Shown in pieces: positions 17,796 to 26,221 of a stretch of 64,000 bases of DNA (its first letter is position 1; each line of letters begins with the position of its first letter). The position numbers and the translations under genes were made by a program. The notes under the pieces are model-generated. The model did not search any database. It worked only from the letters and a program-made list of their open reading frames with translations, and was not told where the DNA came from. The stretch covers positions 124,001-188,000 of the forward strand of contig JADJYE010000012.1 in the NCBI GenBank assembly GCA_016719945.1. Direction: 5' to 3'. This stretch comes from Polyangiaceae bacterium (GTDB lineage: Bacteria > Myxococcota_A > Polyangia > Polyangiales > Polyangiaceae).

Positions 17796-18365
17796 ATGAT
17801 TCTCACGCGACGCTCGCTCGCTCTCGCCATGGGCGGCGGCCTGCTCTCGCTCGCCGCCTGCAACGGCAGCGGAGGCCCCCCGAAGACGGCGAACATCACG
17901 CCGGCGGACATGCCCGAGGGGGCCGACTGGACCGCCAAGTACTTCGACCAGATCTACGGCAACATCCACCTCGTCCAGGACGCCAAGAAGGTCTGGGGCC
18001 GGTGGGAGCGCCCCCAAAAGGACCGCTGGGGTGAGGTGCACGGCGAGGTCACCGGCAACGTGTTCCGCTTCTCGTGGACCGAATACACGCGCAACGCGAT
18101 CGGAAAGAACGCGCAGCGCAGCGGCCGCGGCTATTTCGTCTACAAGCGGCCCCCCGGGGACAACGTCGACGACGTGATCGAGGGTGAGCTCGGCAAGGGG
18201 CAAGACGAGGTCGGCGAGAAGCTGACGTGCGTCCGCCAGCGGAACGAGAAGTCGGAGCCCGAGTCCATCGGCGGCACCAACGCGTCCGACTTCCAGGGTG
18301 GTGACTGGGATCAGTCCAACAAGGAAGAGGGCAAGTCCCCCGAGCCTCCGGCGTCACCACCGTGA
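17796..18365 (+). CDS. lipoprotein of unknown function
   Basis: 189 residues from ATG 17796. The n-region LTRR is followed by LALAMGGGLLSLAAC, a good type II signal peptide with lipobox LAAC. The mature part is polar, with aromatic-rich segments (AKYFDQIYGNIHLVQDAKKV, RFSWTEYTRNAIGKNAQRS, GRGYFVYKRP) and an acidic, Pro/Ser-rich C-terminus. I do not recognise a domain. The GTGA overlap with the next gene (4 bp) shows translational coupling, so the two lipoproteins probably act together. Confidence 0.7.
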   Translation: MILTRRSLALAMGGGLLSLAACNGSGGPPKTANITPADMPEGADWTAKYFDQIYGNIHLVQDAKKVWGRWERPQKDRWGEVHGEVTGNVFRFSWTEYTRNAIGKNAQRSGRGYFVYKRPPGDNVDDVIEGELGKGQDEVGEKLTCVRQRNEKSEPESIGGTNASDFQGGDWDQSNKEEGKSPEPPASPP

Positions 18366-19060
18366 AGGCCGCTCGCGCAGCCCTTCGCCCGTCGCTGGCG
18401 CTCGTCTCGGGGGTCGGCCTCTGGCTCGTCCTCGCGCTCGGCTGCGACGCCGAGAAGAGGGCGAAGCAGCTGGTCGACGGCGCGTCGTCGGGCGCCAGCG
18501 ACCTGAAGGACGGCGTCACGACCGCTGCGAAGGACAAGGTCAACGGCATGACCAGCGCGGCGAGGTTCGAGGTCGTCGCCGCCAAGGCGAAGGTGTTCGG
18601 CCTCACCGACACCGGAGCGATCAGCGAGGCGGGGCTCGAGTGGCTCTCGAGCCAGAAGCCCGCCGACGGTTCGACGGGCGTGGAAGGCGTCGTCGCCAAG
18701 GGCATTCAGATCGCGCCCGTCGTCATCGAGGCGCACCGGGTGATGAACCAGGCGGTCGACGAGGACACCGCGATCGAGCCCATCTATCAGCCCATCGAGG
18801 CAGGCAAGGAGCCCGAGCTCGACGCCTCGATCAAGGCCATGCCCCGGATGGATGTCGTCGACGGGGTCACGGTCGGGTTCAAGAAGCTCGACTCGATCGA
18901 GAACACGAAGATCAAGAAGGAGCAGGCGGTCCTGGTGTTGTGGCGCCGGGACACGCACCTCGTCGGCTTCCTCTACCGCTCGCACCGCACGGTCGATCTC
19001 GAGGTCGTCGTGACCGAGACGCCTCGGCTGTACAAGCTGATGAACGCCGCCGCGGGGTAG
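18362..19060 (+). CDS. lipoprotein of unknown function
   Basis: 232 residues from GTG 18362. The hydrophobic stretch SLALVSGVGLWLVLALGC ends in lipobox ALGC. Next is a Lys/Ala/Ser/Asp-rich helical segment (EKRAKQLVDGASSGASDLKD), then a compact domain with MNQAVDEDTAIEPIYQPIEA and, near the end, VLVLWRRDTHLVGFLYRSHR. No family is recognised. It is coupled to the upstream lipoprotein by a GTGA overlap and lies 51 bp before hemL, with a hairpin between, so co-transcription with hemL is possible but not shown. Confidence 0.7.
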   Translation: MKAARAALRPSLALVSGVGLWLVLALGCDAEKRAKQLVDGASSGASDLKDGVTTAAKDKVNGMTSAARFEVVAAKAKVFGLTDTGAISEAGLEWLSSQKPADGSTGVEGVVAKGIQIAPVVIEAHRVMNQAVDEDTAIEPIYQPIEAGKEPELDASIKAMPRMDVVDGVTVGFKKLDSIENTKIKKEQAVLVLWRRDTHLVGFLYRSHRTVDLEVVVTETPRLYKLMNAAAG

Positions 19061-19072
19061 CCTCGTGGTTTG

Positions 19073-19093
19073 CGTGGAAACTCCGTTTCCGCG
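19073..19093 (+). terminator. hairpin between lipoprotein operon and hemL
   Basis: Nine-base-pair stem with one G-U pair (cgtggaaac / gtttccgcg) and a three-base loop tcc. No T-run follows, so it may be a weak terminator, an mRNA-stability hairpin or a 5' leader structure of hemL. Its position 19 bp before the hemL ATG is notable. Confidence 0.4.
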
Positions 19094-19111
19094 GGACTAG
19101 AAGGCTTGGCC

Positions 19112-20401
19112 ATGTCCGACACCACGAGCCGCGCGCTGTTCGAACGTGCGCTGAAGAGCATCCCCGGCGGCGTGAACAGTCCGGTGCGGGCCTTCCGCGC
19201 GGTCGGCGGTGACCCTGTCTTCGTCGAGCGAGCCGAGGGGGCGCGCCTGTTCGGCGCCGACGGCACCGCATACCTCGACTACGTCGGCTCGTGGGGGCCG
19301 ATGATCCTGGGCCACGCCCACCCCGACGTCATCCGCGCGGTGCAAGACGCAGCGACGCGAGGCCTGTCGTACGGCGCGCCGACCGAGCTCGAGATCCGCT
19401 TCGCCGAGCGCATCAAGGAGCTGTACCCCTCGATCGAGATGCTGCGCTGCGTGTCGAGCGGCACCGAGGCGACGATGAGCGCGATCCGCGCGGCGCGCGG
19501 CTTCACGCGCCGCGATCTGCTGGTGAAGTTCGAGGGCTGCTACCACGGGCACGCCGATCACCTGCTGGTGAAGGCGGGCAGCGGCCTCGCGACCTTCGGC
19601 ACCCCCGACTCCGGAGGTGTCCCCGAGGGGACCGCGAAGACGACGCTCACCTTGGGCTTCAACGACGAGCGCACCCTGCGGGCGCTCTTCGCCGACCGCG
19701 GCGACCAGATCGCCGCCGTGATCGTGGAGCCGGTCGTCGGAAACATGGGCTGCGTGCCGCCTGCACCTGGCTTCCTCGAGGCCATCGTGTCCGTGTGCCG
19801 AGAGCATGGCGCGGTGTCGATCTTCGACGAGGTGATGACCGGCTGCCGGCTCGCGCCGGGAGGCGCGCAGGAGCGCTTTGGCATCCGCCCGGACATGACG
19901 ACCCTCGGCAAGATCGTCGGCGGCGGCATGCCCCTCGCCGTCTACGGCGGCAGGGCGGACATCATGAGCGGGGTCTCTCCGCTCGGCGCGGTCTACCAAG
20001 CCGGCACGTTGAGCGGCAACCCGATCGCCGTGTCGGCCGGGCTGGCGACGCTCGCCCACCTCGGGCCGGCCCTCTACGAGCGCCTCGAGTCCCTCGGCGC
20101 GCGGCTCGAAGCAGGCTTGAAGCGCGCGATCGCCGCGAGCGGAGTCGTCGCCTGCGTGCAGCGGGTCGGCTCGATGATCACGGTCTTCTTCTGCGAAGGC
20201 CCCGTGGCCTCGTGGTCCGACGCCGACAAGGCAGACCGCAAGCGCTTCGCCGCCTTCTTCGGGGGCCTGCTCCGGCACGGGGTCTACTGGCCTCCGGCTC
20301 AGTTCGAGGCGGCCTTCATCTCGGGCGCGCACACCGAGGCAGACATCGACCGCACGATCGAGGCGGCGACCCAGTCTCTGGCGGCCATCGCGGACGAATA
20401 G
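19112..20401 (+). CDS. hemL: glutamate-1-semialdehyde 2,1-aminomutase
   Basis: 429 residues, normal for the family. It converts glutamate-1-semialdehyde to 5-aminolevulinate using PLP/PMP, the last step of the C5 route to tetrapyrroles. Family marks: RALKSIPGGVNSPVRAF at the N-terminus, GAPTELEIRFAERI, SSGTEATMSAIRAARGFT, EGCYHGHAD, EPVVGNMGC, FDEVMTGCR, and the PLP lysine in TTLGKIVGGGMPL at Lys267. ATG 19112 is preceded by ggactagaagg; the upstream extension of the open frame is non-homologous. It follows two lipoprotein genes and precedes a radical SAM gene by 132 bp. No other heme gene is in the window. Confidence 0.97.
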   Translation: MSDTTSRALFERALKSIPGGVNSPVRAFRAVGGDPVFVERAEGARLFGADGTAYLDYVGSWGPMILGHAHPDVIRAVQDAATRGLSYGAPTELEIRFAERIKELYPSIEMLRCVSSGTEATMSAIRAARGFTRRDLLVKFEGCYHGHADHLLVKAGSGLATFGTPDSGGVPEGTAKTTLTLGFNDERTLRALFADRGDQIAAVIVEPVVGNMGCVPPAPGFLEAIVSVCREHGAVSIFDEVMTGCRLAPGGAQERFGIRPDMTTLGKIVGGGMPLAVYGGRADIMSGVSPLGAVYQAGTLSGNPIAVSAGLATLAHLGPALYERLESLGARLEAGLKRAIAASGVVACVQRVGSMITVFFCEGPVASWSDADKADRKRFAAFFGGLLRHGVYWPPAQFEAAFISGAHTEADIDRTIEAATQSLAAIADE

Positions 20402-20533
20402 TCGTTCGTCGCCCCGACCCCCGTCGTTCGCCGAGGGGGCATCCGCGACTGGAATGTCGCGCCCCCAGCGCGCTCGGCGCGCAGAAACGGGGCTGCGCCG
20501 CGGGGCACGCCTGTTGCTATCCTGCCGGGCATC

Positions 20534-21790
20534 GTGGGAGGTCGCAGGCTCGATGTCACCCAAGCGTTCTTCCCGGCGTACGTCGTCTGGGAGCTGACGC
20601 TGCGCTGCGATCACGCCTGCCTGCACTGCGGCTCACGGGCGAGCGCGGCGCGCCCGAGCGAGCTCTCGACGGCCGAGGCCCTCGAGGTCGCGGCTCAGCT
20701 CGCCGACCTGGGCACGCGGGACGTGATCCTGATCGGCGGAGAGGCCTACCTTCACGACGGCTTCCTGGAGGTCGCCCGTGCGCTCACGCGCCGAGGCGTC
20801 CGCGCGGGCCTCACCACCGGGGGTCGAGGGATCACCGCCGAGCTCGCGCGCGCCATGAAGGACGCCGGCATGCTCCAGGTCAGCGTCAGCGTCGACGGCC
20901 TCGAGGGCACGCACGACCGCATGCGCAACCTCAAGGGGAGCTTCGCGTCGGCCATCGCCGCGCTCGAGCACGTGAAGGCGGCCGGGCTCGAGACCATGGC
21001 GAACACCAACGTCAACCGCCTCAACATGGGGGACCTGGAGGGCCTGTACGCGAGGCTCGAGGGCGCCATCGTCGCTTGGCAGGTGCAGATCACCACGCCG
21101 CTCGGCCGCGCCGCCGACCGCACCGCCATGATCCTCCAGCCGTGGGACCTGCTCGAGGTGCTGCCGCGCATCGCCGCGCTGAAGGAGCGCGCGCTCGCCC
21201 GCGGGATTTCGCTCATGCCGGGGAACAACCTCGGCTACTTCGGGCCCGAGGAGGCGCTGCTCAGGTCGCCTCGCGCCGGCATGCGCGACCACTTCGCGGG
21301 CTGCCAGGCGGGCCGCTTCGTGATGGGCATCGAGTCCGACGGCGCCGTGAAGGGCTGCCCGAGCTTGCAGACCTCACACTATGTCGGGGGCAACGCGCGT
21401 GAGCGCAGCCTGAAGGACGTCTGGACGGGCAGCTCCCAGCTCGCGTTCGCGCGCGCCCGCACCCGCGACGACCTGTGGGGCTTCTGCATGACATGCCCCT
21501 TCGGGGACGTCTGCTTGGGCGGCTGCACGTTCACCGCGCACGCGGTCTCGGGGCGGCCGGGCAACAACCCCTACTGCCACTTCCGCGCGCGCGAGCTGCA
21601 GAAGCAGGGGCTGCGCGAGCGCCTGGTGCCCGCGGCCCCCGCGCCGGGGAGGCCGTTCGACAACGGCCTGTTCGAGATCGCCGTCGAGCCCTTCGACGCG
21701 CCGGACCCCCAAGACAACCTTCCGGCCGAGCGGCTCGTCCAGCTCGACCGCCGCCCTCGTCCTGCCAACGTTCGCCTAACTTCGACCTAA
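20534..21790 (+). CDS. radical SAM/SPASM domain enzyme, candidate peptide or protein maturase
   Basis: 418 residues from GTG 20534. The radical SAM iron-sulfur motif CDHACLHC (CxxxCxxC) sits in the first about 40 residues after WELTLR. GGEAYLHDGF replaces the more usual GGEP. The C-terminus carries a SPASM-like set of cysteines: FAGCQAGRFVMGIESDGAVK with GCP, then CMTCPFGDVCLGGC and a final PYCHF. Such SPASM enzymes bind auxiliary 4Fe-4S clusters and typically modify ribosomally made peptides or protein side chains. The gene is followed after 13 bp, with a strong GAGGAG ribosome site, by a Cys-rich zinc-ribbon lipoprotein that is the obvious candidate partner. The exact reaction cannot be read from sequence; heme d1- or PQQ-type biosynthetic roles are less likely for lack of the partner genes. 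Confidence 0.85.
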   Translation: MGGRRLDVTQAFFPAYVVWELTLRCDHACLHCGSRASAARPSELSTAEALEVAAQLADLGTRDVILIGGEAYLHDGFLEVARALTRRGVRAGLTTGGRGITAELARAMKDAGMLQVSVSVDGLEGTHDRMRNLKGSFASAIAALEHVKAAGLETMANTNVNRLNMGDLEGLYARLEGAIVAWQVQITTPLGRAADRTAMILQPWDLLEVLPRIAALKERALARGISLMPGNNLGYFGPEEALLRSPRAGMRDHFAGCQAGRFVMGIESDGAVKGCPSLQTSHYVGGNARERSLKDVWTGSSQLAFARARTRDDLWGFCMTCPFGDVCLGGCTFTAHAVSGRPGNNPYCHFRARELQKQGLRERLVPAAPAPGRPFDNGLFEIAVEPFDAPDPQDNLPAERLVQLDRRPRPANVRLTST

Positions 21791-21796
21791 GAGGAG
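21791..21796 (+). promoter_or_regulatory. strong ribosome binding site
   Basis: GAGGAG directly after the radical SAM stop codon and 7 bases before ATG 21804. It is one of the clearest Shine-Dalgarno sites in the window, suggesting high translation of the downstream lipoprotein relative to the enzyme. Confidence 0.7.
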
Positions 21797-21803
21797 TGTC
21801 CCC

Positions 21804-22877
21804 ATGCTCGCCAGCTGCCCTCGCTGTCCCGGCTTCGTCCCGCAAGGCGCCGACGTCTGCCCCCACTGCGGTGAGGCCGCGAGTCGCGCGCCCGAGCCGT
21901 CGCGCGCAGCGCGGGTGGGCGCCTCGCTCGCCAAGCTGGGCGGCGCCGCCGCGATGGCCGTCACGCTGATGGCTTGTTACGGCGCGCCCGGTGGGCCGTG
22001 GGACTCCGAGTGCTGGGACGACGTCGACTGCTTCGACGGCGAGGTCTGCAACGCCGGCATCTGCGTGCTCGCGGAGGACTGCGACAACGGCTTCGACGAT
22101 GATGGTGACGGGCTGACCGACCTCGCCGACGAGGACTGCCCCGAGCCTTCGACCGAGATCTGCGGCGACGAGCTCGACAACGACGGCGATCTCGCGGTCG
22201 ACTGCCAAGACTCGGACTGCAGCGCGGTCTGCGTCGAGGACTGCACCAACGGCATCGACGACGACGCCGACGACCTCATCGACTGCCAGGACAGCGCCTC
22301 GTGCGCGGCCTGTCCCCTCACCGAGACCGAGTGCGGCAACCTGTTCGACGACGATCAGGACGGCCTGACCGACTGCGACGACCTCGACTGTGAGGCAGTC
22401 TGCTCGCCGGGCTCGTGCGGCGACGGGACGCTCGGCAGCGACGAACAGTGCGACGACGGGGCGCTGCTCGGGGGCGACGGCTGCAGCGCGGACTGCGCGG
22501 TCGAGCTCGACCTGTTCTGCCCGCTGGTCCCGGTGCTCGCGCTCGGGGACACGAGCGGCGACTCGAGCGCCGGCAACAATGCCTTCACCGGCACCTGCGA
22601 GGGCGTCGGTCGCGAGAGCGTGTACGCCTTCACCGCCGCCGCCGCGGGGACCCTGTTCGTCCAGGCGTCTGCGACGCACGACGTCAGCCTCGCGGTGCTC
22701 CCCGCGTGTGACCCGACCCAGACGGAGCTCACCTGCGTGAACGCCACGCTCGCAGGCGGCCAGGAGCTGACCAGCGTGCCGTTGGTCGCCGACCAGACCG
22801 TCTACGTGGTCGCCGACTCGGCCTCCTCCGGAGTGGGCGGGCCCTTCCTGCTGACCACGAGCTTCGTCGAGCAATGA
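21804..22877 (+). CDS. zinc-ribbon-led lipoprotein with Asp/Cys repeats and PPC-like domain
   Basis: 357 residues. The N-terminus is a zinc ribbon, CPRCPGFVPQGADVCPHCG (CxxC-x11-CxxC), followed after about 25 residues by a hydrophobic segment ending VTLMAC, a lipobox-like site. The exported part has four Asp-rich Cys repeats of the form C-x-(N/D)-x-x-D-(D/N)-D-x-D-x2-(T/V/I)-D-C-x-D, similar to calcium-binding MopE/thrombospondin-type repeats. A DUF4215 repeat (CGDGTLGSDEQCDDG) follows, then a C-terminal beta domain (ESVYAFTAAAAGTLFVQASA) of PPC type. Having a zinc ribbon before a lipobox is unusual, because cleavage would remove it. It sits 13 bp behind the radical SAM/SPASM gene and is a plausible substrate, with the ribbon serving as a recognition leader; that is inference. 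Confidence 0.82.
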   Translation: MLASCPRCPGFVPQGADVCPHCGEAASRAPEPSRAARVGASLAKLGGAAAMAVTLMACYGAPGGPWDSECWDDVDCFDGEVCNAGICVLAEDCDNGFDDDGDGLTDLADEDCPEPSTEICGDELDNDGDLAVDCQDSDCSAVCVEDCTNGIDDDADDLIDCQDSASCAACPLTETECGNLFDDDQDGLTDCDDLDCEAVCSPGSCGDGTLGSDEQCDDGALLGGDGCSADCAVELDLFCPLVPVLALGDTSGDSSAGNNAFTGTCEGVGRESVYAFTAAAAGTLFVQASATHDVSLAVLPACDPTQTELTCVNATLAGGQELTSVPLVADQTVYVVADSASSGVGGPFLLTTSFVEQ

Positions 22878-22940
22878 CGACCGCGGACAAGCTGCCAAGC
22901 ATGGGCTGATTGGTGTACGACACGGGGGCGGACCCACGTC

Positions 22941-24281
22941 ATGCCCCCGAAGCCTCCCACCCTGCCTGGCAGCTTGCCCGAAGAGTCGCCCGCCGATCGG
23001 GCGTTGCAGCTCGCGCTCGCCGGTGAGCGCGATGCCGCGCTCAGGTGGTCGGCGGCCATCTTGCGGGATGATCCGGGCATGCCGACCGCTCTGTGCCTGA
23101 CGGGGCGGCTGCTCGGCGAGGGGGGCCGGGAGGAGGCCGCGCGCGAGGCGTGCACGACCGCCGCGCGGCGAGCGATCGACGTCGAGAACCTGCCCTTGGC
23201 CGTCACCGCGGCGCGCGAGGCCGAGCGCTTCGGCGCGGACGTCGGGCCGCTGCTCGACGAGATCGCCGAGGCGTTTTGTAAGGGCTCGCCGCGGCAAGGC
23301 AAGGGCGCTACGCCGCCCGTGTTGCTGCCGCCTGCGGCGAGCTTCACCCCGCTGCCGAGCGTGCTTGGGGGCGTCGCCCTCAACAACAAGGCGTGCGAGA
23401 TCGTGCACGAGTGCACGCGGAAGCACGACGAGGCGCCGCGCCCTCAGATCGGGGCGGCTGCGCTGTTCTCGACCCTCGATCGCGCGGGGCTCCGTGACCT
23501 CGTGGAGGCGCTCGAGCCCGAGTGGCATCAGGCCGGTCACCGCGTGATGGAGCAAGGCGCGCCGGGCCGCGACGCCTACTGGGTCGCGCGCGGCGAGCTC
23601 GAGGCGACGAGGAACCGCGGCGGTAGCTCGGTGCAGCTGGCGCGCCTCGCGGGCGGCTCGGTCTTCGGGGAAATGGCCCTGCTGTCGAGGTCCCCTCGGT
23701 CCGCGACGGTCGTCACCCTCCGCCCCACGATCGTGGTGCGCGTCGCCAAAGATCGCCTCGACAAGGTCGCGCAGGGGCACCCCGAGATCGCCGTGCGGCT
23801 CGGCGCGTACTGCCGCGATCGCATGGTGCAGAACCTCCTCAAGACCACCGATGTCCTGCGCGTCGTCCCTGAGAAGGACCTGCCCGCCCTCGTCGCGCGG
23901 TTCAAAATCGTCGTCTTCGAACAGGGCGGGCGCCTCGTCAGCCAGGACCAGATGCCGACGGGCCTGTTCCTGATCGCCTCCGGCGAGGTCGCCATCGTGC
24001 GCCGCGAGGGGGACGGTGATCCGCTCGTCCTGCGTTCGCTCGGGGTGGGTGAGGTCGTGGGCGAGGTGGCCACGATCCTGCGCCGCAAGACCAGCGCCGA
24101 TGTGCTCGCGGTTCACCCCACCGTCACCCTGTTCCTGCCGACGGCCGGGCTCCTCGACCTCGTGCGGCAGCACCCGTCGATCCTCGCCGAGCTCTACCTG
24201 CTCGCGGTCCAACGCGACGAGGAGACCGCGATGATCCTCGACGAGGCGCCAGAGCAGGCAGAGGACGTCGATCTGACCTGA
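22941..24281 (+). CDS. double cyclic-nucleotide-binding-domain protein
   Basis: 446 residues. Residues about 1-120 are helical and TPR-like (ADRALQLALAGERDAALRWS). A linker leads to two CRP-type cNMP-binding domains: the first has GGSVFGEMALLSRSPRSATV, a good phosphate-binding cassette (GE-x-A-L and RSA); the second has GVGEVVGEVATILRRKTSAD, in which the usual Arg-Ser/Thr-Ala is replaced by KTSA, so ligand binding may be weaker. There is no DNA-binding or enzymatic domain and no signal peptide. It is probably a cytoplasmic cAMP or c-di-GMP responsive adaptor. A membrane-protein gene follows after 12 bp. Confidence 0.85.
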   Translation: MPPKPPTLPGSLPEESPADRALQLALAGERDAALRWSAAILRDDPGMPTALCLTGRLLGEGGREEAAREACTTAARRAIDVENLPLAVTAAREAERFGADVGPLLDEIAEAFCKGSPRQGKGATPPVLLPPAASFTPLPSVLGGVALNNKACEIVHECTRKHDEAPRPQIGAAALFSTLDRAGLRDLVEALEPEWHQAGHRVMEQGAPGRDAYWVARGELEATRNRGGSSVQLARLAGGSVFGEMALLSRSPRSATVVTLRPTIVVRVAKDRLDKVAQGHPEIAVRLGAYCRDRMVQNLLKTTDVLRVVPEKDLPALVARFKIVVFEQGGRLVSQDQMPTGLFLIASGEVAIVRREGDGDPLVLRSLGVGEVVGEVATILRRKTSADVLAVHPTVTLFLPTAGLLDLVRQHPSILAELYLLAVQRDEETAMILDEAPEQAEDVDLT

Positions 24282-24293
24282 GCCAGAGCGAGC

Positions 24294-25325
24294 GTGACCG
24301 TGGACCCGTCGACCGTCGATCTCGTCCTCAGGGTCGCGGTCGGCGTCGTGCTGCTCCCGGGAGCGGGAGTCGTGGCCACCCTGCTCGGCGCGCGCCATTA
24401 CGCAGTTCGCGCGCGCATGCTCTCGGCGAAGGTCACGACCGTCCTCAAGCCAGGGCCCGCGGTCGTGCACGGCGCCGTCGACTGGGCTGGAGCCGCCGAG
24501 CCCCCGGTCGAGATCGCGATCGAGCAGATGGGGGAGGAGCGCGAGCACAAGGATACCGTCACCACGAGGTGGACCGAGACCCGGCGCAGCGTAACCCTCC
24601 GCCCGTTCGACGTGGTCACGAGAGAGGGCGCGCGCATCCGTGTCGAGCCCGATCCTGACGCGCGGCTCGTCGACGAGCTCGATGAGGTGCAGATGACCGG
24701 CACCGCGAGGCGCGAGCGACGGGCGATCCTCTCGCGGGGCGAGGACGTGTGGATCGTCGGCGCGTTTCGACCGTCGGCCAGCGCTCGGGCCCCGACCCGA
24801 CAGACCGCGTTCCGCGGCGCGACCGCGGGGCTTCCGGAGGTGGCGCCGGCGTCGCGCCGCCTCGTGCTTCGCGAGCACCCACTCGAGCCCATGCTGCTCT
24901 CCGCGCGCCCGCTCGGTGCGGCGCGCACGGCCCGGATCTGGTTCCACTTCGGCGCCGCCGCCGTCTTCGCCGCGCTGGCGGTCCTCGCGAACTGGGCATT
25001 TTCGTCGATGCCCCTGCTGGCCTCGAACCTGAACGTCGCCGTGCCCGCGACGGCGATCGTCATCGTGGGCGCCTACATCATGCTGGGGTGGAACCTCGTA
25101 CCGTGGTTCGAGCGCAAGCGGCTCAACGAGCGCGAGAATGGCCGCATCCCTCCCTTCGTGTGGCCGCTCGGGGGGCTGCGGGTCGTGAGCTGGCTCGACG
25201 CCCCGCGCGCGGTCGCTCGCCCCTCCCAGGAGGGAGCGGCCGACCTCGAGCGCGCCGCCGAGCTTGAGGCGGAGCTGGAGGCGGACCAGGCGGCGCGCGA
25301 CGGCCGCCGAGCCCGCCGCAGCTGA
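24294..25325 (+). CDS. membrane protein with possible MUL1/GIDE-like domain
   Basis: 343 residues from GTG 24294. One N-terminal transmembrane helix (VLRVAVGVVLLPGAGVVATLL), then about 180 mostly soluble residues, then two further helices near 220-275 (FGAAAVFAALAVLANWAF and TAIVIVGAYIMLGW) and a charged Glu/Ala/Arg-rich tail. The soluble part (KPGPAVVHGAVDW ... RPFDVVTREGARIRVEPDP ... RRAILSRGEDVWIVGAF) resembles in pattern the GIDE domain of MUL1-type proteins, a displayed beta domain between two membrane segments, but without a RING finger. That resemblance is tentative. It is co-transcribed with the double cNMP-binding gene, suggesting an adaptor and membrane partner. Confidence 0.7.
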   Translation: MTVDPSTVDLVLRVAVGVVLLPGAGVVATLLGARHYAVRARMLSAKVTTVLKPGPAVVHGAVDWAGAAEPPVEIAIEQMGEEREHKDTVTTRWTETRRSVTLRPFDVVTREGARIRVEPDPDARLVDELDEVQMTGTARRERRAILSRGEDVWIVGAFRPSASARAPTRQTAFRGATAGLPEVAPASRRLVLREHPLEPMLLSARPLGAARTARIWFHFGAAAVFAALAVLANWAFSSMPLLASNLNVAVPATAIVIVGAYIMLGWNLVPWFERKRLNERENGRIPPFVWPLGGLRVVSWLDAPRAVARPSQEGAADLERAAELEAELEADQAARDGRRARRS

Positions 25326-25330
25326 ACCGG

Positions 25331-26221
25331 CTACGGCTTCGCTGGCTCGGTGTGCTCGACGACGTCGCGGCGCGCGACGATCGTGCCGAACGCGGCGGCG
25401 GTGAAGAACATGATCAGGCTGTAGATCGCGGGGGGGATCGACATCGTCGAGTTGTTGAGCAGCGTCGGCGCCGTCGCGATGGCGATCGCCAGGGTGCCGT
25501 TGTGGATGCCGATCTCCATCCCGATCGCGATCGCCTGCTTGCGCGGGAGCTTCACCAGCAGCGGCGTCAGGTAGCCGACCGCCATGCTGGCGAGGTTGAA
25601 GCAGAGCGCCGCCAGACCGACGAGCTTGAAGTACTCGACGATGTGCGCGCGCTCCTTCACGACGGCGCCCACGATCACCACCACGAGCACGACCGCCGAC
25701 AGGATCTTCACCGGCTTCTCCAGCTGGGTCGCGGCGGCCGGCTTGGTCGCGCGCACGACCATCCCGATGACGACGGGGATGAGCACGATCGCGAAGACCT
25801 GGAGGACCTTGTCGAACACCAGCGGGATCGCCTTGCCCTCGCCCATGAACTGCTCGAGCGCGAAGTTCACGATGAAGGGCATCGAGAAGAGCGCGAGGAT
25901 CGAGTTGACGGCCGTGAGGGTGATGTTCAGCGCGACGTCGCCCTTGGCCAGGTGGCTGAAGAGGTTGGCGGTGGCGCCCCCCGGCGACGCCGCGAGCAGC
26001 ATCAGGCCCACGGCGAGCTCGGGCGGCAGGGCGAACGCCTTCGCGATGCCGAAGCACACGCTAGGCAGCAGCACCATCTGGCACACCAGCCCGACGATGA
26101 CCGCCTTCGGGTAGACGACGACCCGCTTGAAATCGGCGATCGTCAGCGACAGGCCGAGGCCGAGCATCACGATCGCGAGCGCGGCGGGCAGGAAGATCGT
26201 GGTCGCGAGGCTCTCCTTCAT
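25331..26221 (-). CDS. bile acid:sodium symporter family transporter
   Basis: 296 residues. Predicted to have about nine membrane helices in the BASS fold: an N-terminal helix (LATTIFLPAALAIVMLGLGL), the conserved ASPGGATANLFSHLAKGD motif in the middle, and EIGIHNGTLAIAIAT near the C-terminus (the second crossover motif). BASS proteins take up organic acids or sterol-like anions with sodium; the substrate here is unknown. ATG 26221 overlaps the thrC stop by 4 bp (ATGA), so it is the last gene of a three-gene operon. Confidence 0.92.
   Translation of the reverse strand: MKESLATTIFLPAALAIVMLGLGLSLTIADFKRVVVYPKAVIVGLVCQMVLLPSVCFGIAKAFALPPELAVGLMLLAASPGGATANLFSHLAKGDVALNITLTAVNSILALFSMPFIVNFALEQFMGEGKAIPLVFDKVLQVFAIVLIPVVIGMVVRATKPAAATQLEKPVKILSAVVLVVVIVGAVVKERAHIVEYFKLVGLAALCFNLASMAVGYLTPLLVKLPRKQAIAIGMEIGIHNGTLAIAIATAPTLLNNSTMSIPPAIYSLIMFFTAAAFGTIVARRDVVEHTEPAKP

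Noticed and set aside
19097..20626. Long minus-strand open frame opposite hemL
   Set aside because: hemL on the plus strand has all its family motifs; the opposing frame shows only composition artefact.
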